A stretch of 64,000 nt of DNA. It comes from Hydrogenophaga crocea. GTDB lineage: Bacteria; Pseudomonadota; Gammaproteobacteria; Burkholderiales; Burkholderiaceae_C. The notes under the pieces are model-generated. The model saw nothing but the letters and a program-made list of their open reading frames with translations. It did no database searches and was not told the origin of the DNA. The stretch spans positions 806,001-870,000 of the forward strand of contig NZ_CP049989.1 in NCBI RefSeq assembly GCF_011388215.1. Direction: 5' to 3'. Below are positions 10,505 to 22,800 of the stretch, piece by piece; position 1 is the first letter of the stretch, and each line of letters begins with the position of its first letter. Position numbers and translations under genes: made by a program.

Positions 10505-11595
10505 TCAGGCCATTTCCTTTTCGAACTGCTGCATGTAATCGACCAGGGCGCGAACGCCCTCGATGGGCATGGCGTTGTAGAGGCTCGCGCGCATGCCGCC
10601 GACCGACTTGTGGCCCTTGAGCTGCAGCAGGCCGCGCGCCTGCGCGCCCGCCAGGAAGGCCTCGTTGCGCGACTCGTCCTGGAGGAAGAACGGGATGTTC
10701 ATGCGCGAACGCGCTTCGGGCGCGACGCGGTTCTCGTAGAAGGCGGAGCGGTCGATGAAGTCGTAGAGCAGCGCCGCCTTGGCGATGTTGCGGCGCTCCA
10801 TCTCGGCGATGCCGCCCTGGCGCTGCAGCCACTGGAAGGTGAGGCCGGCGAGGTAGATCGCGTAGGTGGGCGGGGTGTTGTACATCGAGCCGTTGTCGGC
10901 CACGGTCTGGTAGTTGAAGGCGCTCGGGCAGATCGGCAGGGCGTGGCCCAGCAGGTCTTCGCGGACCACCACCAGCGTGAGGCCCGCAGGCCCGAGGTTC
11001 TTCTGCGCGCCGCCGAAGGCCAGGCCCACGCGCGACCAGTCAACCGGGCGCGAAGCCACGTGCGAGGAGAAGTCGATCACCAGCGGCGCGTCGCTGCCCA
11101 GGGCCTTGAGATCGGGCAGCTCGTGGAACTCCACCCCGTGGATGGTCTCGTTGCTGCACAGGTGCACGTACTGCGCGTCGCCGCCGATGGCCCAGCTCGC
11201 GGGCGCGGGCAGGGTGGTGTGCTTGGTGTCAGCGTTGCTGGCCGCGACGCGCGCCTGGGCATAGCGGCCCGCTTCCTTGTGCGACTTCTGGCTCCAGCTG
11301 CCGCTGATGACGAAGTCGACCGCGCCGCCGCGCGAGAGGTTCAGCGGCACGATGGCGTTTTCGCCCAGGCCGCCGCCTTGCATGAACAGGACCTTGAATT
11401 GCGCGGGGATCGCGAGCAGCGAGCGCAGGTCGGCCTCCGCGCGCGCGATGATTTCGCCGAAGGCCTTGCCGCGGTGGCTCATCTCCATCACGCTCATGCC
11501 CGTGCCGTGCCAGTCGAGCATTTCGCCTGCGGCGATCTCGAGCACCTCGGCGGGCATGGCGGCCGGACCGGCCGAGAAGTTGTAGGGCCGCGCCG

Positions 11596-11599
<4 letters not shown>
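10505..11599 (-). CDS. serC: Phosphoserine aminotransferase
   Basis: SerC is the PLP enzyme of serine synthesis (3-phosphohydroxypyruvate to phosphoserine), and it also acts in pyridoxine synthesis. The 364 residues begin with the typical [17 protein letters not shown] and contain the PLP-lysine segment [12 protein letters not shown] and the substrate-binding stretch near [14 protein letters not shown] at the C-terminus. Its start overlaps the gyrA stop by four bases, and pheA starts two bases after its stop. This gives a tight serine-phenylalanine-tyrosine operon behind gyrA. Confidence 0.96.
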
Positions 11600-14232
<2,633 letters not shown>

Positions 14233-14274
14233 GGCTGGGGGACGCAGGCGGCGCCGTCTGGAATGCAGCCAAAG

Positions 14275-14280
14275 ATTCTA
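14275..14280 (-). promoter_or_regulatory. Candidate -10 box for gyrA
   Basis: The minus strand reads TAGAAT about 43 bases before the gyrA ATG, one mismatch from TATAAT. I could not find a convincing -35 at 16-18 bases, so this is a weak assignment. The rest of the 261-base gap (14233-14493) shows no gene. Confidence 0.3.
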
Positions 14281-14493
14281 AGGCGGGCCCGGAAGTTGCC
14301 TTTGGCCGGCTATTTGTTGCACATGGACAACGGATGCAGGCCTGTCTTTGTAGGCGGATGCCGCGTCCGGAGCAGCGGGCAGCCGTTTATCGCGCTTGTG
14401 GCACAATTCCCCGAGCGTTACGGGTCTTTAAGGCTTCGCCCGGACGTCAACCAATGTCACGCAGGTCGTCTGCGGCTTACCAAGAGGAAAACC

Positions 14494-15147
14494 ATGAAAA
14501 AACTCAACCGAGTGGCAATGCTGTTTGCAACCGCCGCCATGGCAACGGCTGCTGGCGCCCAGACCATCGACAACTGGCGCAACGGCACCAGCGAGCTGGT
14601 GTGGAAAAACGGCACGAACGAACTCTGCTGGCGCGATGCCTCCTGGACGCCGGCGACCGCCGCCCAAGGTTGCGACGGTGCGATCGTTCCGCGCGCTGCC
14701 GCTCCGGCGCCTGCCCCGGCGCCCGCTCCGGCCCCGGCCGCTGCGCCCGCTCCGGCCCCCGCCCCCGCTGCAGCCCCTGCCGCTCCGGCCGCCACCAAGG
14801 TGACCTACGCCGCTGACGCCTTCTTCGACTTCGACAAGGCCGTGCTCAAGCCCGAAGGCAAAGCCAAGCTGGACGACCTGGCTGGCAAGGTCAAGGGCAT
14901 CAACCTCGAAGTCGTGATCGCCGTGGGCCACACCGACTCGACCGGTAAAGCCGCTTACAACCAGGCCCTGTCGGTGCGCCGCGCCGAAGCCGTCAAGGCT
15001 TACCTGGTGAGCAAGGGCATCGAAAGCAACCGCATCTACACCGAAGGCAAGGGCCTGACCCAGCCGGTGGCCGACAACGCCACCCGCGAAGGTCGCGCCA
15101 AGAACCGCCGCGTGGAAGTGGAAGTGGTCGGTACCCGCAAGAACTGA
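14494..15147 (+). CDS. OmpA-family peptidoglycan-binding outer membrane protein, no beta-barrel
   Basis: A 217-residue periplasmic or outer-membrane-associated protein. Residues 1-22 form a signal peptide (cleavage likely after AGA, before QTIDN). Residues about 23-65 carry a Trp/Cys-containing segment with two similar NGT-x-EL-x-W units. Residues about 68-107 are an Ala/Pro linker. From about 108 to the end it is an OmpA C-terminal domain (VGHTDSTGKAAYNQALSVRR, then NRRVEVEV) that binds diaminopimelate in peptidoglycan. It lacks the eight-stranded barrel of E. coli OmpA. Start chosen at 14494, with an AAGAGGAAA ribosome site just upstream and an immediate signal sequence. A Rho-independent terminator follows. 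The GAQTIDN...NELCWRD N-terminus is recurrent in Burkholderiales (recalled, not searched). Confidence 0.9.
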   Translation: MKKLNRVAMLFATAAMATAAGAQTIDNWRNGTSELVWKNGTNELCWRDASWTPATAAQGCDGAIVPRAAAPAPAPAPAPAPAAAPAPAPAPAAAPAAPAATKVTYAADAFFDFDKAVLKPEGKAKLDDLAGKVKGINLEVVIAVGHTDSTGKAAYNQALSVRRAEAVKAYLVSKGIESNRIYTEGKGLTQPVADNATREGRAKNRRVEVEVVGTRKN

Positions 15148-15167
15148 TTGGCTTCCCCATCACAAAG

Positions 15168-15191
15168 AACCGCGCCCAGGCGCGGTTTTTT
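15168..15191 (+). terminator. Rho-independent terminator after the OmpA-like gene
   Basis: Perfect 8-bp stem AACCGCGC/GCGCGGTT (15168-15175 and 15180-15187) with a CCAG loop, running into six T residues. It lies 20 bases after the stop codon and 24 bases before the ubiG start. Confidence 0.9.
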
Positions 15192-15215
15192 GTTGCCTTC
15201 GCATAATTGCTGCCC

Positions 15216-15923
15216 ATGACCGTTCATTTGAATGCCGACCCGGCCGAGCTGGCCAAGTTTTCCGATCTGGCCCACCGCTGGTGGGACCCCGACAGCGAGT
15301 TCCGCCCGCTGCATCAGATCAATCCTCTGCGGCTGGACTGGATCGATGGCCTGGCCGGCCTGTCTGGCCAGCGTGTGCTCGATGTGGGTTGCGGGGGCGG
15401 CATCCTGTCGGACTCTATGGCGCGCCGCGGCGCGAACGTGACCGGGATCGATCTCGCCAGCAAGGCTTTGAAAGTGGCGCAGTTGCATGCGCTGGAGGCC
15501 GCGACGCCGAACGTGCAATACCTCGAAACCAGCGTCGAGGCGCTGGCCGCGGAACAGCCGGCGAGCTTCGACGTAGTCACCTGCATGGAGATGATCGAGC
15601 ACGTGCCCGACCCGGCCTCGGTGGTGCGGGCCTGCAGTGAACTCGTGAAGCCGGGGGGCTGGGTGTTCTTCTCCACCATCAACCGCAACCCCAAGGCGTT
15701 CCTGTTCGCGATCATCGGCGCCGAGTACATGCTCAAGATGCTGCCGCGTGGCACGCACGAGTACGCGAAGTTCGTCAAGCCCAGCGAGCTGGCCGCCCAT
15801 TGCCGCGCCAGCGGGCTCGACCTGCTGCACACGCGCGGCATGGAATACAACCCGCTGACGCGCCGTTACTGGCTCAGCGGCGACACCAGCGTCAACTACC
15901 TGGTTGCCACCCGCAAGGCCTGA
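15216..15923 (+). CDS. ubiG: 3-demethylubiquinol / 2-polyprenyl-6-hydroxyphenol O-methyltransferase
   Basis: UbiG performs both O-methylations of ubiquinone synthesis using SAM. The 235 residues contain the SAM-binding [13 protein letters not shown], the acidic loop [11 protein letters not shown], the family signature [16 protein letters not shown] and [10 protein letters not shown] at the C-terminus. The start at ATG 15216 gives the conserved [18 protein letters not shown]-terminus; a TTG nine bases upstream is possible but unneeded. One base separates its stop from gph, so the two are co-transcribed, as in many betaproteobacteria. Confidence 0.95.
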   Translation: MTVHLNADPAELAKFSDLAHRWWDPDSEFRPLHQINPLRLDWIDGLAGLSGQRVLDVGCGGGILSDSMARRGANVTGIDLASKALKVAQLHALEAATPNVQYLETSVEALAAEQPASFDVVTCMEMIEHVPDPASVVRACSELVKPGGWVFFSTINRNPKAFLFAIIGAEYMLKMLPRGTHEYAKFVKPSELAAHCRASGLDLLHTRGMEYNPLTRRYWLSGDTSVNYLVATRKA

Positions 15924-15924
15924 G

Positions 15925-16602
15925 ATGGCCGCAGTGGTGTTCCGTGGGGTGAGGGCCGTGCTGTTCGATCTGGACGGCACCCTGATCGACAGCGCACCCG
16001 ACCTGGGCGCGGCGGCCGAGGCCTTGCGCACGGCCCGTGGGCTGCCGCCATTGGCTCCGGACGCCTACCGGGCGCATGCGGGATCCGGCGCGCGCGGCAT
16101 GCTGCGCGTGGCCTTCGACCTCACGCCCGACCACCCCACCTACCCGGCGATGCGCGACGAATTTCTGAACGCGTACGAACGGTGCATGCTGATCCGCACC
16201 CAGGCCTTCCACGGGGTCGACGGATTGCTACAGACACTGTCGGCACGGCGCATCGGCTGGGGGGTGGTCACCAACAAGGCCCAGCGGTTCGCCCTGCCCA
16301 TTGCGCAGGCCATGCCGGTGCTGGCCGGGGCTGGTGCGATCGTCTGCGGGGACACCACACCGCATGCCAAGCCGCATCCCGCGCCCTTGCTGGAAGCTGC
16401 GCGACGCCTGGCACTCGAGCCTTCGGACTGCATCTACGTGGGCGACGACCTGCGCGACATCCAGGCCGGCAAGGCCGCGGGCATGCGCACGGTGGCCGCG
16501 CGCTACGGTTACCTGGGTGCGGCGGCCGTGGTGGACGACTGGGCCGCCGACGCGGTCATCGATTCACCGGCCGAGGTCTTGAATCTGCTCGAATTGCCCT
16601 AA
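15925..16602 (+). CDS. gph: Phosphoglycolate phosphatase, HAD family
   Basis: A 225-residue HAD-superfamily phosphatase next to ubiG. Motif I is FDLDGTLIDSAPDLG (nucleophile Asp and acid/base Asp), motif II the threonine in GVVTNKAQ, motif III the lysine of AKPHPAPLLE and motif IV YVGDDLRDIQAGKAAGM. The ubiG-gph linkage supports Gph, which hydrolyses 2-phosphoglycolate arising from DNA repair. A related sugar-phosphate substrate, such as N-acetylmuramate-6-phosphate in the MupP branch, cannot be excluded. It ends 13 bases before ssrA. Confidence 0.88.
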   Translation: MAAVVFRGVRAVLFDLDGTLIDSAPDLGAAAEALRTARGLPPLAPDAYRAHAGSGARGMLRVAFDLTPDHPTYPAMRDEFLNAYERCMLIRTQAFHGVDGLLQTLSARRIGWGVVTNKAQRFALPIAQAMPVLAGAGAIVCGDTTPHAKPHPAPLLEAARRLALEPSDCIYVGDDLRDIQAGKAAGMRTVAARYGYLGAAAVVDDWAADAVIDSPAEVLNLLELP

Positions 16603-16615
16603 ACTCCCCGGTCCT

Positions 16616-17029
16616 GGGGCTGTACCGGTTTCGACGTGGGTTCGGACACGCAGCAGGGCATGTCGAGGTTCTGTCACCTCGTAAAACCGCAGAAACAAAC
16701 CAACTGCAAACACCAACGCAGCAAACGACTCTTACTTCGCCCAAGTGGCGAATGCCTAAGGTCGTATCCGGGGACTAACCTCCCCGGTCCTCGCAGCAGC
16801 TCGTCGATGGGCTGTGCCGATGGCCGCAAGGCCTGAAGCCGCGAGGTCATTCACATCGACTGGACCTGCCACGGGCACCTTGTGGCAGGTCGAGATCCAA
16901 GGGTGCTGGCTGTCCCGGTAGCGTGCCGCTGCGCGACCGGAACGGCGAGATCCAATCCAGACGGCTAAACATGTAGATCTGCGCGAAGAAGGCTTACGGA
17001 CGGGGGTTCAATTCCCCCCAGCTCCACCA
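16616..17029 (+). ncRNA. ssrA: Transfer-messenger RNA (tmRNA)
   Basis: A one-piece tmRNA of 414 bases that rescues stalled ribosomes by trans-translation. The 5' end GGGGCTGTACCGGTTTCGACG pairs with the 3' end CAGCTCCACCA (acceptor stem GGGGCTG/CAGCTCC, encoded CCA). The T-arm is visible as GGGGGTTCAATTCCCCCC. The tag frame runs from GCA at 16721 to TAA at 16757-16759 and reads ANDSYFAQVANA. The ANDS start is normal but the C-terminal VANA is unlike the usual ALAA-type end. A TTCGCC/GGCGAA hairpin (16736-16741, 16747-16752) lies in the tag codons. The 172 bases from the 3' end to fimT (17030-17201) hold no gene, tRNA or clear terminator that I can see. Confidence 0.95.
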
Positions 17030-17201
17030 CATTCCTCGGTAAGTACCGGAGGCCGCGTTGGCGCGATGCGCCCTGCGCACACCCCCTCTGCGGACTCCTT
17101 CCAAGGGGCGTCCGAATCCAGATGTAACCACTCGTCGTCGCGGGCCGGACGCCCGTCTTGTCGGGCGTTCCCAGCGGGTCGAAGACGGAAAGCATCTTGG
17201 G

Positions 17202-17816
17202 ATGAGAACTACCTTACAGGGTATGCATGGACTCAGCTCGCCTCGACCAGGGCAGCGCGGAGTGACCTTGATCGAGCTTCTGATGGCCTTGGTTGTCATG
17301 GCGGTGTTGCTGGCGATCGGGGTACCCAGCTTCCGCACTTCCATTGCGGGCAATCGATTGAGCTCATCGACCAACGAACTCGTGAGTGCGCTGGCGCTGG
17401 CCCGCAGCGAGGCGGTGCGACGTGGCAACCGAATCACTGTGTGCAAGAGCGCCGATGGCGCCAATTGCACCACCGCGGGGGGGTGGCAGCAGGGGTGGAT
17501 CGTGTTCACTGATGGCACACGTGCCACCGCGGTTGCCACCGTCGACGTCGGAGAAACCGTGATATCTCGTGGACAGGCTGTAAGCGCGCCCGTCATGATC
17601 ACGGGCAATGCCGGAGCGCAGAACTTCGTCTCGTTCGCTGCGGACGGCACAGTTCGCACAATGGCCGGTGCTTTGCAGGCTGGCGTGCTCAGGGTGTGCT
17701 ACCCCAACAGCGCGCTTGGCAATGAGCGACGCGCGCGGGATATCGAATTGCTGGCCACCGGACGACTCACGCTCACCACGCCCGGCAACGTAGCGGTTGC
17801 CTGCCCCGCACCATGA
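17202..17816 (+). CDS. fimT: Type IV pilus minor pseudopilin FimT/GspH
   Basis: A 204-residue prepilin-like protein. The class III leader ends in RPGQRG, then VTLIELLMALVVMAVLLAIG with Glu5 after the PilD cleavage site; this hydrophobic helix anchors or polymerises the pilin. The remainder fits the GspH/FimT domain, with a C-terminal Cys and two internal Cys (CKSADGANC). Start chosen at 17202, with GGAAAG about 9 bases upstream; ATG 17223 is an alternative with a shorter leader. It is the first gene of an operon with pilV, pilW, pilX, pilY1 and pilE. Minor pilins help initiate pilus assembly. Confidence 0.88.
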   Translation: MRTTLQGMHGLSSPRPGQRGVTLIELLMALVVMAVLLAIGVPSFRTSIAGNRLSSSTNELVSALALARSEAVRRGNRITVCKSADGANCTTAGGWQQGWIVFTDGTRATAVATVDVGETVISRGQAVSAPVMITGNAGAQNFVSFAADGTVRTMAGALQAGVLRVCYPNSALGNERRARDIELLATGRLTLTTPGNVAVACPAP

Positions 17817-18289
17817 ATAGCCAGTTCTCATCTCCCCAGGCCGGACGGTCTGCGCGTTCTCGTCAGCGGGGCGTCGGCCTCATTGAAGTGCTAGTGGCCG
17901 TATTGGTGCTGTCGCTGGGCATGCTGGGCATGGCCGGCTTGCAAGCCAGTGCCCTCAAGGCGGGGCAGAGCAGCCACGCCCGAAGCCAAGCGGTGATGTT
18001 GAGTTACTACATGCTGGACATGCTTCGTACCGATCGTGCCGGTGCCGTGGGGGCCGCGTACAACATGCCGGCCACTTGCGACCCGGATGCGATCGTGAAC
18101 AATGACCTATCGGGCAATACCCGTCGGCACTGGCTTCAGAGCGTGCGCAATACGCTGGGTCAGAGTGACACGAGTTGTGGCGCCATCACTTGTGATGCGG
18201 GCGGTCTTTGCTCAATCACGATCAACTGGGATGACAGCCGGGCTGGTGGCTTGGGTAACCAGACCTTTACAACCAGCAGTCGCATATGA
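17813..18289 (+). CDS. pilV: Type IV pilus minor pilin PilV
   Basis: A 158-residue prepilin. The leader ends at RQRG, followed by VGLIEVLVAVLVLSLGMLGM with Glu5 and the typical PilV LGMLGMAGLQ stretch. Four Cys residues in the C-terminal half (Thr-Cys-Asp, TSCG, TCDAG, LCSI) suggest disulfides. It overlaps the fimT stop and the pilW start by four bases each. PilV belongs to the minor pilin complex that caps type IVa pili and helps present PilY1. Confidence 0.9.
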   Translation: MNSQFSSPQAGRSARSRQRGVGLIEVLVAVLVLSLGMLGMAGLQASALKAGQSSHARSQAVMLSYYMLDMLRTDRAGAVGAAYNMPATCDPDAIVNNDLSGNTRRHWLQSVRNTLGQSDTSCGAITCDAGGLCSITINWDDSRAGGLGNQTFTTSSRI

Positions 18290-19311
18290 GGCACGTCAAC
18301 AAGATGCGCGGTCTGGGAGCCGCCCGACAACATGCTCGCGGCTTCAGCCTGATTGAGCTGATGGTCGCGCTCGTGCTGGGCTTGGTGATCGTTGGCGGCG
18401 TGGTGAGCCTGTTCGTGAACAACCAACAGGCGGCACGCACCAATGAAGGGCTTGGTCGTCTGCAGGAAAACGCCCGCACGGCCTTCGAATTGCTGGCACG
18501 CGAGATTCGCCAGGTTGGCGGCAATCCCTGCGGCGCTGTCACCACGACGAATGCCCTGATCAATCCGGCGGCGAACTGGTGGTCGAACTGGGATGGTGGC
18601 GTGTTGCGCGGCTTCGACGAAACCCAGGACACCCTCGGCATGGCGCCATTCGGTGCCGGCGTCGGTCAGCGCGTGGCTGGTACCCATGCCTTGATCGTCC
18701 TGAGCGGCGGCATGTTCAATGGATCGATCATCACCAACCACACTCCCGCCAACCAGACCATCACGCTCAACAGCACAGGCCATGGTCTTGTGGCTAACGA
18801 TCTGGCCGTGGTGTGTGACGGTGAGTCGGCGGCGTTGGTGCAGCTCACCGCAGTTACGACCACACCGGCCGGTACCGTGAGGCATCAGGTGGGCGGGACC
18901 TCATTGAATTCGACAGTAGACATCGGCTTTCCAGCTGGCACCCCCAAGACGTTTCAACCGAACGGGCTGGTCACGCGGTACACCGCCAGTTTCTGGTACG
19001 TTGGTAACAACCCGCGTGGAGGTAGGTCGCTGTATCGCATGGGTCGCAACGGGGTGGGTGAAGAGATTGCGGACGGCGTGAGCAACATGCAGGTGGGTTA
19101 CCTCACCAGGAATCAGGGCAACGGCAACCTGGCTAACGACTGGGTGACGGCCAGCGCCGTGACGGACTGGACGAACGCCGCTACCAATCTGCCGGTCGCC
19201 GTACGGTTGACGTTGACCTTGAGCAGCGCGGATGGCGTAGGCGTTGGCCAGGTGCCGTTGCAGCGGCAGGTGTTCCATGTGATCAACCTTCGAAATCGTC
19301 CAGCGCCATGA
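18286..19311 (+). CDS. pilW: Type IV pilus assembly protein PilW
   Basis: A 341-residue minor pilin with leader HARG, then FSLIELMVALVLGLVIVGGV containing Glu5. The large soluble C-terminal domain is typical of PilW, as is the NNQQAARTNEGLGRLQENAR segment after the helix. It overlaps pilV and pilX by four bases each, consistent with translational coupling. In Pseudomonas, PilV, PilW, PilX and PilY1 form the tip/priming complex needed for pilus extension. Confidence 0.9.
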   Translation: MRHVNKMRGLGAARQHARGFSLIELMVALVLGLVIVGGVVSLFVNNQQAARTNEGLGRLQENARTAFELLAREIRQVGGNPCGAVTTTNALINPAANWWSNWDGGVLRGFDETQDTLGMAPFGAGVGQRVAGTHALIVLSGGMFNGSIITNHTPANQTITLNSTGHGLVANDLAVVCDGESAALVQLTAVTTTPAGTVRHQVGGTSLNSTVDIGFPAGTPKTFQPNGLVTRYTASFWYVGNNPRGGRSLYRMGRNGVGEEIADGVSNMQVGYLTRNQGNGNLANDWVTASAVTDWTNAATNLPVAVRLTLTLSSADGVGVGQVPLQRQVFHVINLRNRPAP

Positions 19312-19853
19312 GATCTCGTTCGTCGAACCGTTTCTCCCGGCCAAGCGCGCAGCGCGGCGTGGCCTTGGTCATCGCTCTTGTGCTGTTGGTGCTCATGACT
19401 CTGCTCGGACTCACCAGCATGCGTGGCGTTGCGCTCGAAGAGCGCATGACGGGCAATACCTACGATCGAAGTCTTTCTTTTCAGGCGGCGGAGTCTGCCC
19501 TTCGTGAAGCGGAGGCGTTGGTGGAGGCCAATCGACCCACGCCTGCGGCACTGGCCGCTTGTGTCAATGGCATTTGTGGGTCGCCAAACCCTGCCGATCT
19601 GGAGCGCTGGCTTGACCCCGCGTTTCCGTCGCCACCCAACCCCGGTGGCTGGCAAGCTGCCACTCAAGTCTCGAATGGGCCCATTTCGCTCACCCCGCAG
19701 TACATCGTTGAATACCTGGGCGATACGTTCCCGTGCCAACCTGGAAATCCTGCATCGACTAACGATTGCAAACGCTACCGTATCACCGCGCGCAGCGCGC
19801 CCGGTGGCGACCGTTCGGTTGTCATGTTGCAGTCCGTTTTCGCTACCGATTGA
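19308..19853 (+). CDS. pilX: Type IV pilus assembly protein PilX
   Basis: A 181-residue minor pilin. The leader ends in AQRG, followed by VALVIALVLLVLMTLLGLTS, then the PilX signature EERMTGNTYDRSLSFQAAESALREAE. It has no Glu at position 5 of the mature helix, which is normal for PilX (and for GspK in type II secretion), the member that starts the fibre. It sits between pilW (four-base overlap) and pilY1 (22-base gap). Confidence 0.88.
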   Translation: MRSRSSNRFSRPSAQRGVALVIALVLLVLMTLLGLTSMRGVALEERMTGNTYDRSLSFQAAESALREAEALVEANRPTPAALAACVNGICGSPNPADLERWLDPAFPSPPNPGGWQAATQVSNGPISLTPQYIVEYLGDTFPCQPGNPASTNDCKRYRITARSAPGGDRSVVMLQSVFATD

Positions 19854-19875
19854 GCCTGTCTGACAGGGAGACCCC

Positions 19876-22800
19876 ATGAAACCTCAACTTCTGCGACGCG
19901 CTGCGGCGTCCATCGCGCTCACCTTGGTGTCGCTGCTCTCGGTTGGAATGGTGCAGGCGGTGGATTGGCCGTCTCGGCCTCTTACAGCCAACGTCACGGC
20001 CAAGCCCATGACGATGCTGATTGCCGGGCGAGACCACAAGTTTTTTTACGAGGCCTACAACGACGCGAGCGACCTGAACCCCTCTGCCAATGATGGTCTC
20101 GATCTGTGGTTCAAGCCGGGCATCACCTACTACGGTTTATTCGACTCGACGCTGTGCTACACATATAGTGGAAGTGGAAACAATGGCCTGTTCCGTCCGG
20201 CGTCGCAGGCAGATGCCCGTGGACGCTGCCTGACGGGTGGAAGCGCCGGAGAGTGGTCAGGCAACTGGCTCAATTACGTCACCACGAGCCGCATTGATGC
20301 GCTGAGAAAAGTGCTGTATGGCGGCTCGCGAGAGGTCGATAGCCTCACCCAGACGGTTCTGCGCCGCTCCTATGTGCCGCAGGACGCGCACAGTTGGGGC
20401 AAGGAGTACCACCGCAGCCAGGGCTACTTGATCAGCGAGTACACCGACCTGCCTGACCTCACAGCCGATAACGTCCGCCACTTTTTCGGCAGCCTGACCG
20501 CTAACCGCGCCACCAATTGCGCCACTCTGAACGACTGCAGTAATTTGCCGCCCTTATTGCGCATCCGCGCCAACGTGGGCAACAACGCGCGCATCTGGGA
20601 GTGGGCATCCAAAGAACGACCGGTGCTCGACAGCGATCTCTCGACTGGCGCCTTCCCTGCGGGTACCGGAGCACAGCGCGACCTCACCGTTCGTGTCGAG
20701 GTCTGTACTGCCACCTTCAATCGCGATTGCAAGCTCTACCCCAATGGCCAGTACAAACCGGTGGGCATCCTGCACGAGTACGGCGAAAACGATGCCATGC
20801 TGTTCGGTCTGATCACAGGCAGCTACGACCAGCATTTTTCGGGCGGTCGATTGCGCAAAGTGGTGTCTTCCTTCCGAGGCGAGGTCAACGCAACCACTGG
20901 GCAGTTCACCAGCGACGCTCGCATCGTCCAGACCTTTGACCGCTTGCGGATCCGAGGTTTCAACCAGTCCACTACATCCTCCGAGTACTGGAAATCCAGT
21001 CCGTACACCGACTCATCCAAGGACCCGACGGAGGGGCAGCTGGTCGATTGGGGCAACCCGATCGGCGAAATGATGTACGAGGCCCTGCGCTACTTCGCGG
21101 GCAAGGGCTCGCCCACGGCTGCCTTCAACACCGGCACGGCATTCGACGCCGCTGTCGGATTGAGCACGGCCACCTGGGACGATCCCTACGACCGTACAAA
21201 CAGCGCGGCAAAGGCCTCGTTCTGCGCCAAGCCCAATTTCTTGACTATTTCAGACATCAACCCGTCCTACGACTCGGACCAGTTGCCGGGCAGTAGCTTT
21301 CCGCTGCGTGGCGGATCGGCCAGCAGCCGCTTCCCGAACGATACTGCCAGCAGCGGAACCACGGGCGATTTGTCTGGCCTGAACGTCACGACCCTGGGCA
21401 ATACCATTACGGCGATTCAGTCGGATATCACCGGCCGTACCTTCTTCATTGCGCAGTCCGGCACGGTCAATGACCGATCTCCAACCCCCAAGACCGTCAA
21501 TTCGCTTGGGAACATTCGTGGACTGTCGCCAGAAGAGCCAACCAAAGACGGCTCGTACTACGCAGCGTCCGTCGCCTACTTCGCAAAGACCCGAAACATC
21601 CGCAACTTCGGCGCCGACCGGCCAGTGAATGTGGATACGTACGCGATTGCGCTAAGTTCTCCGTTGCCCCGTATCGTGGCGAAGCTACCCAACGGGCGCG
21701 AAATCAGTTTGGTGCCATTCGCCAAGACTACCAATGGCAACGGCGTATCGAACACCAAGGGTGACTACCAACCCACCAACCAGATTGTCGATTTCTACGT
21801 CGAATCAATCGTCAACTCCGGCCCCGCCGATGCCAACCCGGCGGTGAACGGTGGCCGGTACTCGGCGCGCTTCCAAATCAACTTCGAAGACGTGGAGCAG
21901 GGTGGCGATCACGACATGGACGCCATTGCCGAGTACCTTGTAGTTGCCAACGCCGATAACACTTTGTCGGTGACAGTCACGCCGCGTTACCAAGCTGGCG
22001 GCGCATTGCATTCCATGGGTTACGTGATCTCTGGCACCAACAGGGACGGCACGTACTTGGTTTCGCAAGATGAGGCGACCACGCGTCAGTATTTCCTCAA
22101 TGTCCCCTCAGCCACCGGTTTGCCTGGAATGTGTGACGTTGCTTCGCCGCCCTCGGGCTGCAACCGGCTTCCCACTATCGGCGAAACTCCCCGGACCTTT
22201 GTGTTCTCGCCTGGTACCAGTGGTGGCGCTTCCTTTCTGAAGGATCCGCTGTGGTATGCCGCCAAGTTCGGTGGCTTTGTGGACCGCGACAAGAGCAATA
22301 CGCCCAACCTGCCGCTCGAATGGGATGCCAACGGCGATGGTGTACCCGACACCTACTTCCTGGTACAAAACCCCATCACGCTGCGCGAAACGCTGCGCCA
22401 GACCTTTAATACCATCATCGACAAGAGCGGTTCGGCTGGCAACATCGCATCGAACTCCACCGACCTCAACACGGGCACCCGGGCCTACCAGGCCAAGTTC
22501 AACTCACAAACGTGGTCGGGCGAGCTAGAGGCGCGTGGCGTGACCACCAATGGCGTCGACGCGGCCACTGCATGGCGGGCCTCCGACTTCCTCAAGAGTG
22601 ACAGCGGTCGGCGCATCTACTACTCGTCGCCTAGGACCGGTGTGAGCGGCGGTGAGTTCTCTGTCACTGCGCTCACCGCCAACGGTGACCTCGCCCTCTT
22701 CAACAACGATGGCGCTCTGGTGAACTACCTGCGCGGTGACCGCTCTCTTGAATTGCAGCGTGCTGGTGGCCGATTCCGCGATCGCGGCGATCTTGCCAGC

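Noticed and set aside
14385..14410. A -10-like CACAAT before the OmpA-like gene
   Set aside because: No -35 at a usable distance; too weak to list as a promoter.
16616..17201. Possible attachment site or genomic island boundary at ssrA
   Set aside because: No integrase gene, no tail duplication of the ssrA 3' end and no direct repeat are visible around 17.0 or 24.8 kb.
19308..19853. Missing Glu5 in PilX as a possible defect
   Set aside because: PilX family members, like GspK, normally lack Glu5, so it is the expected form and not a mutation.
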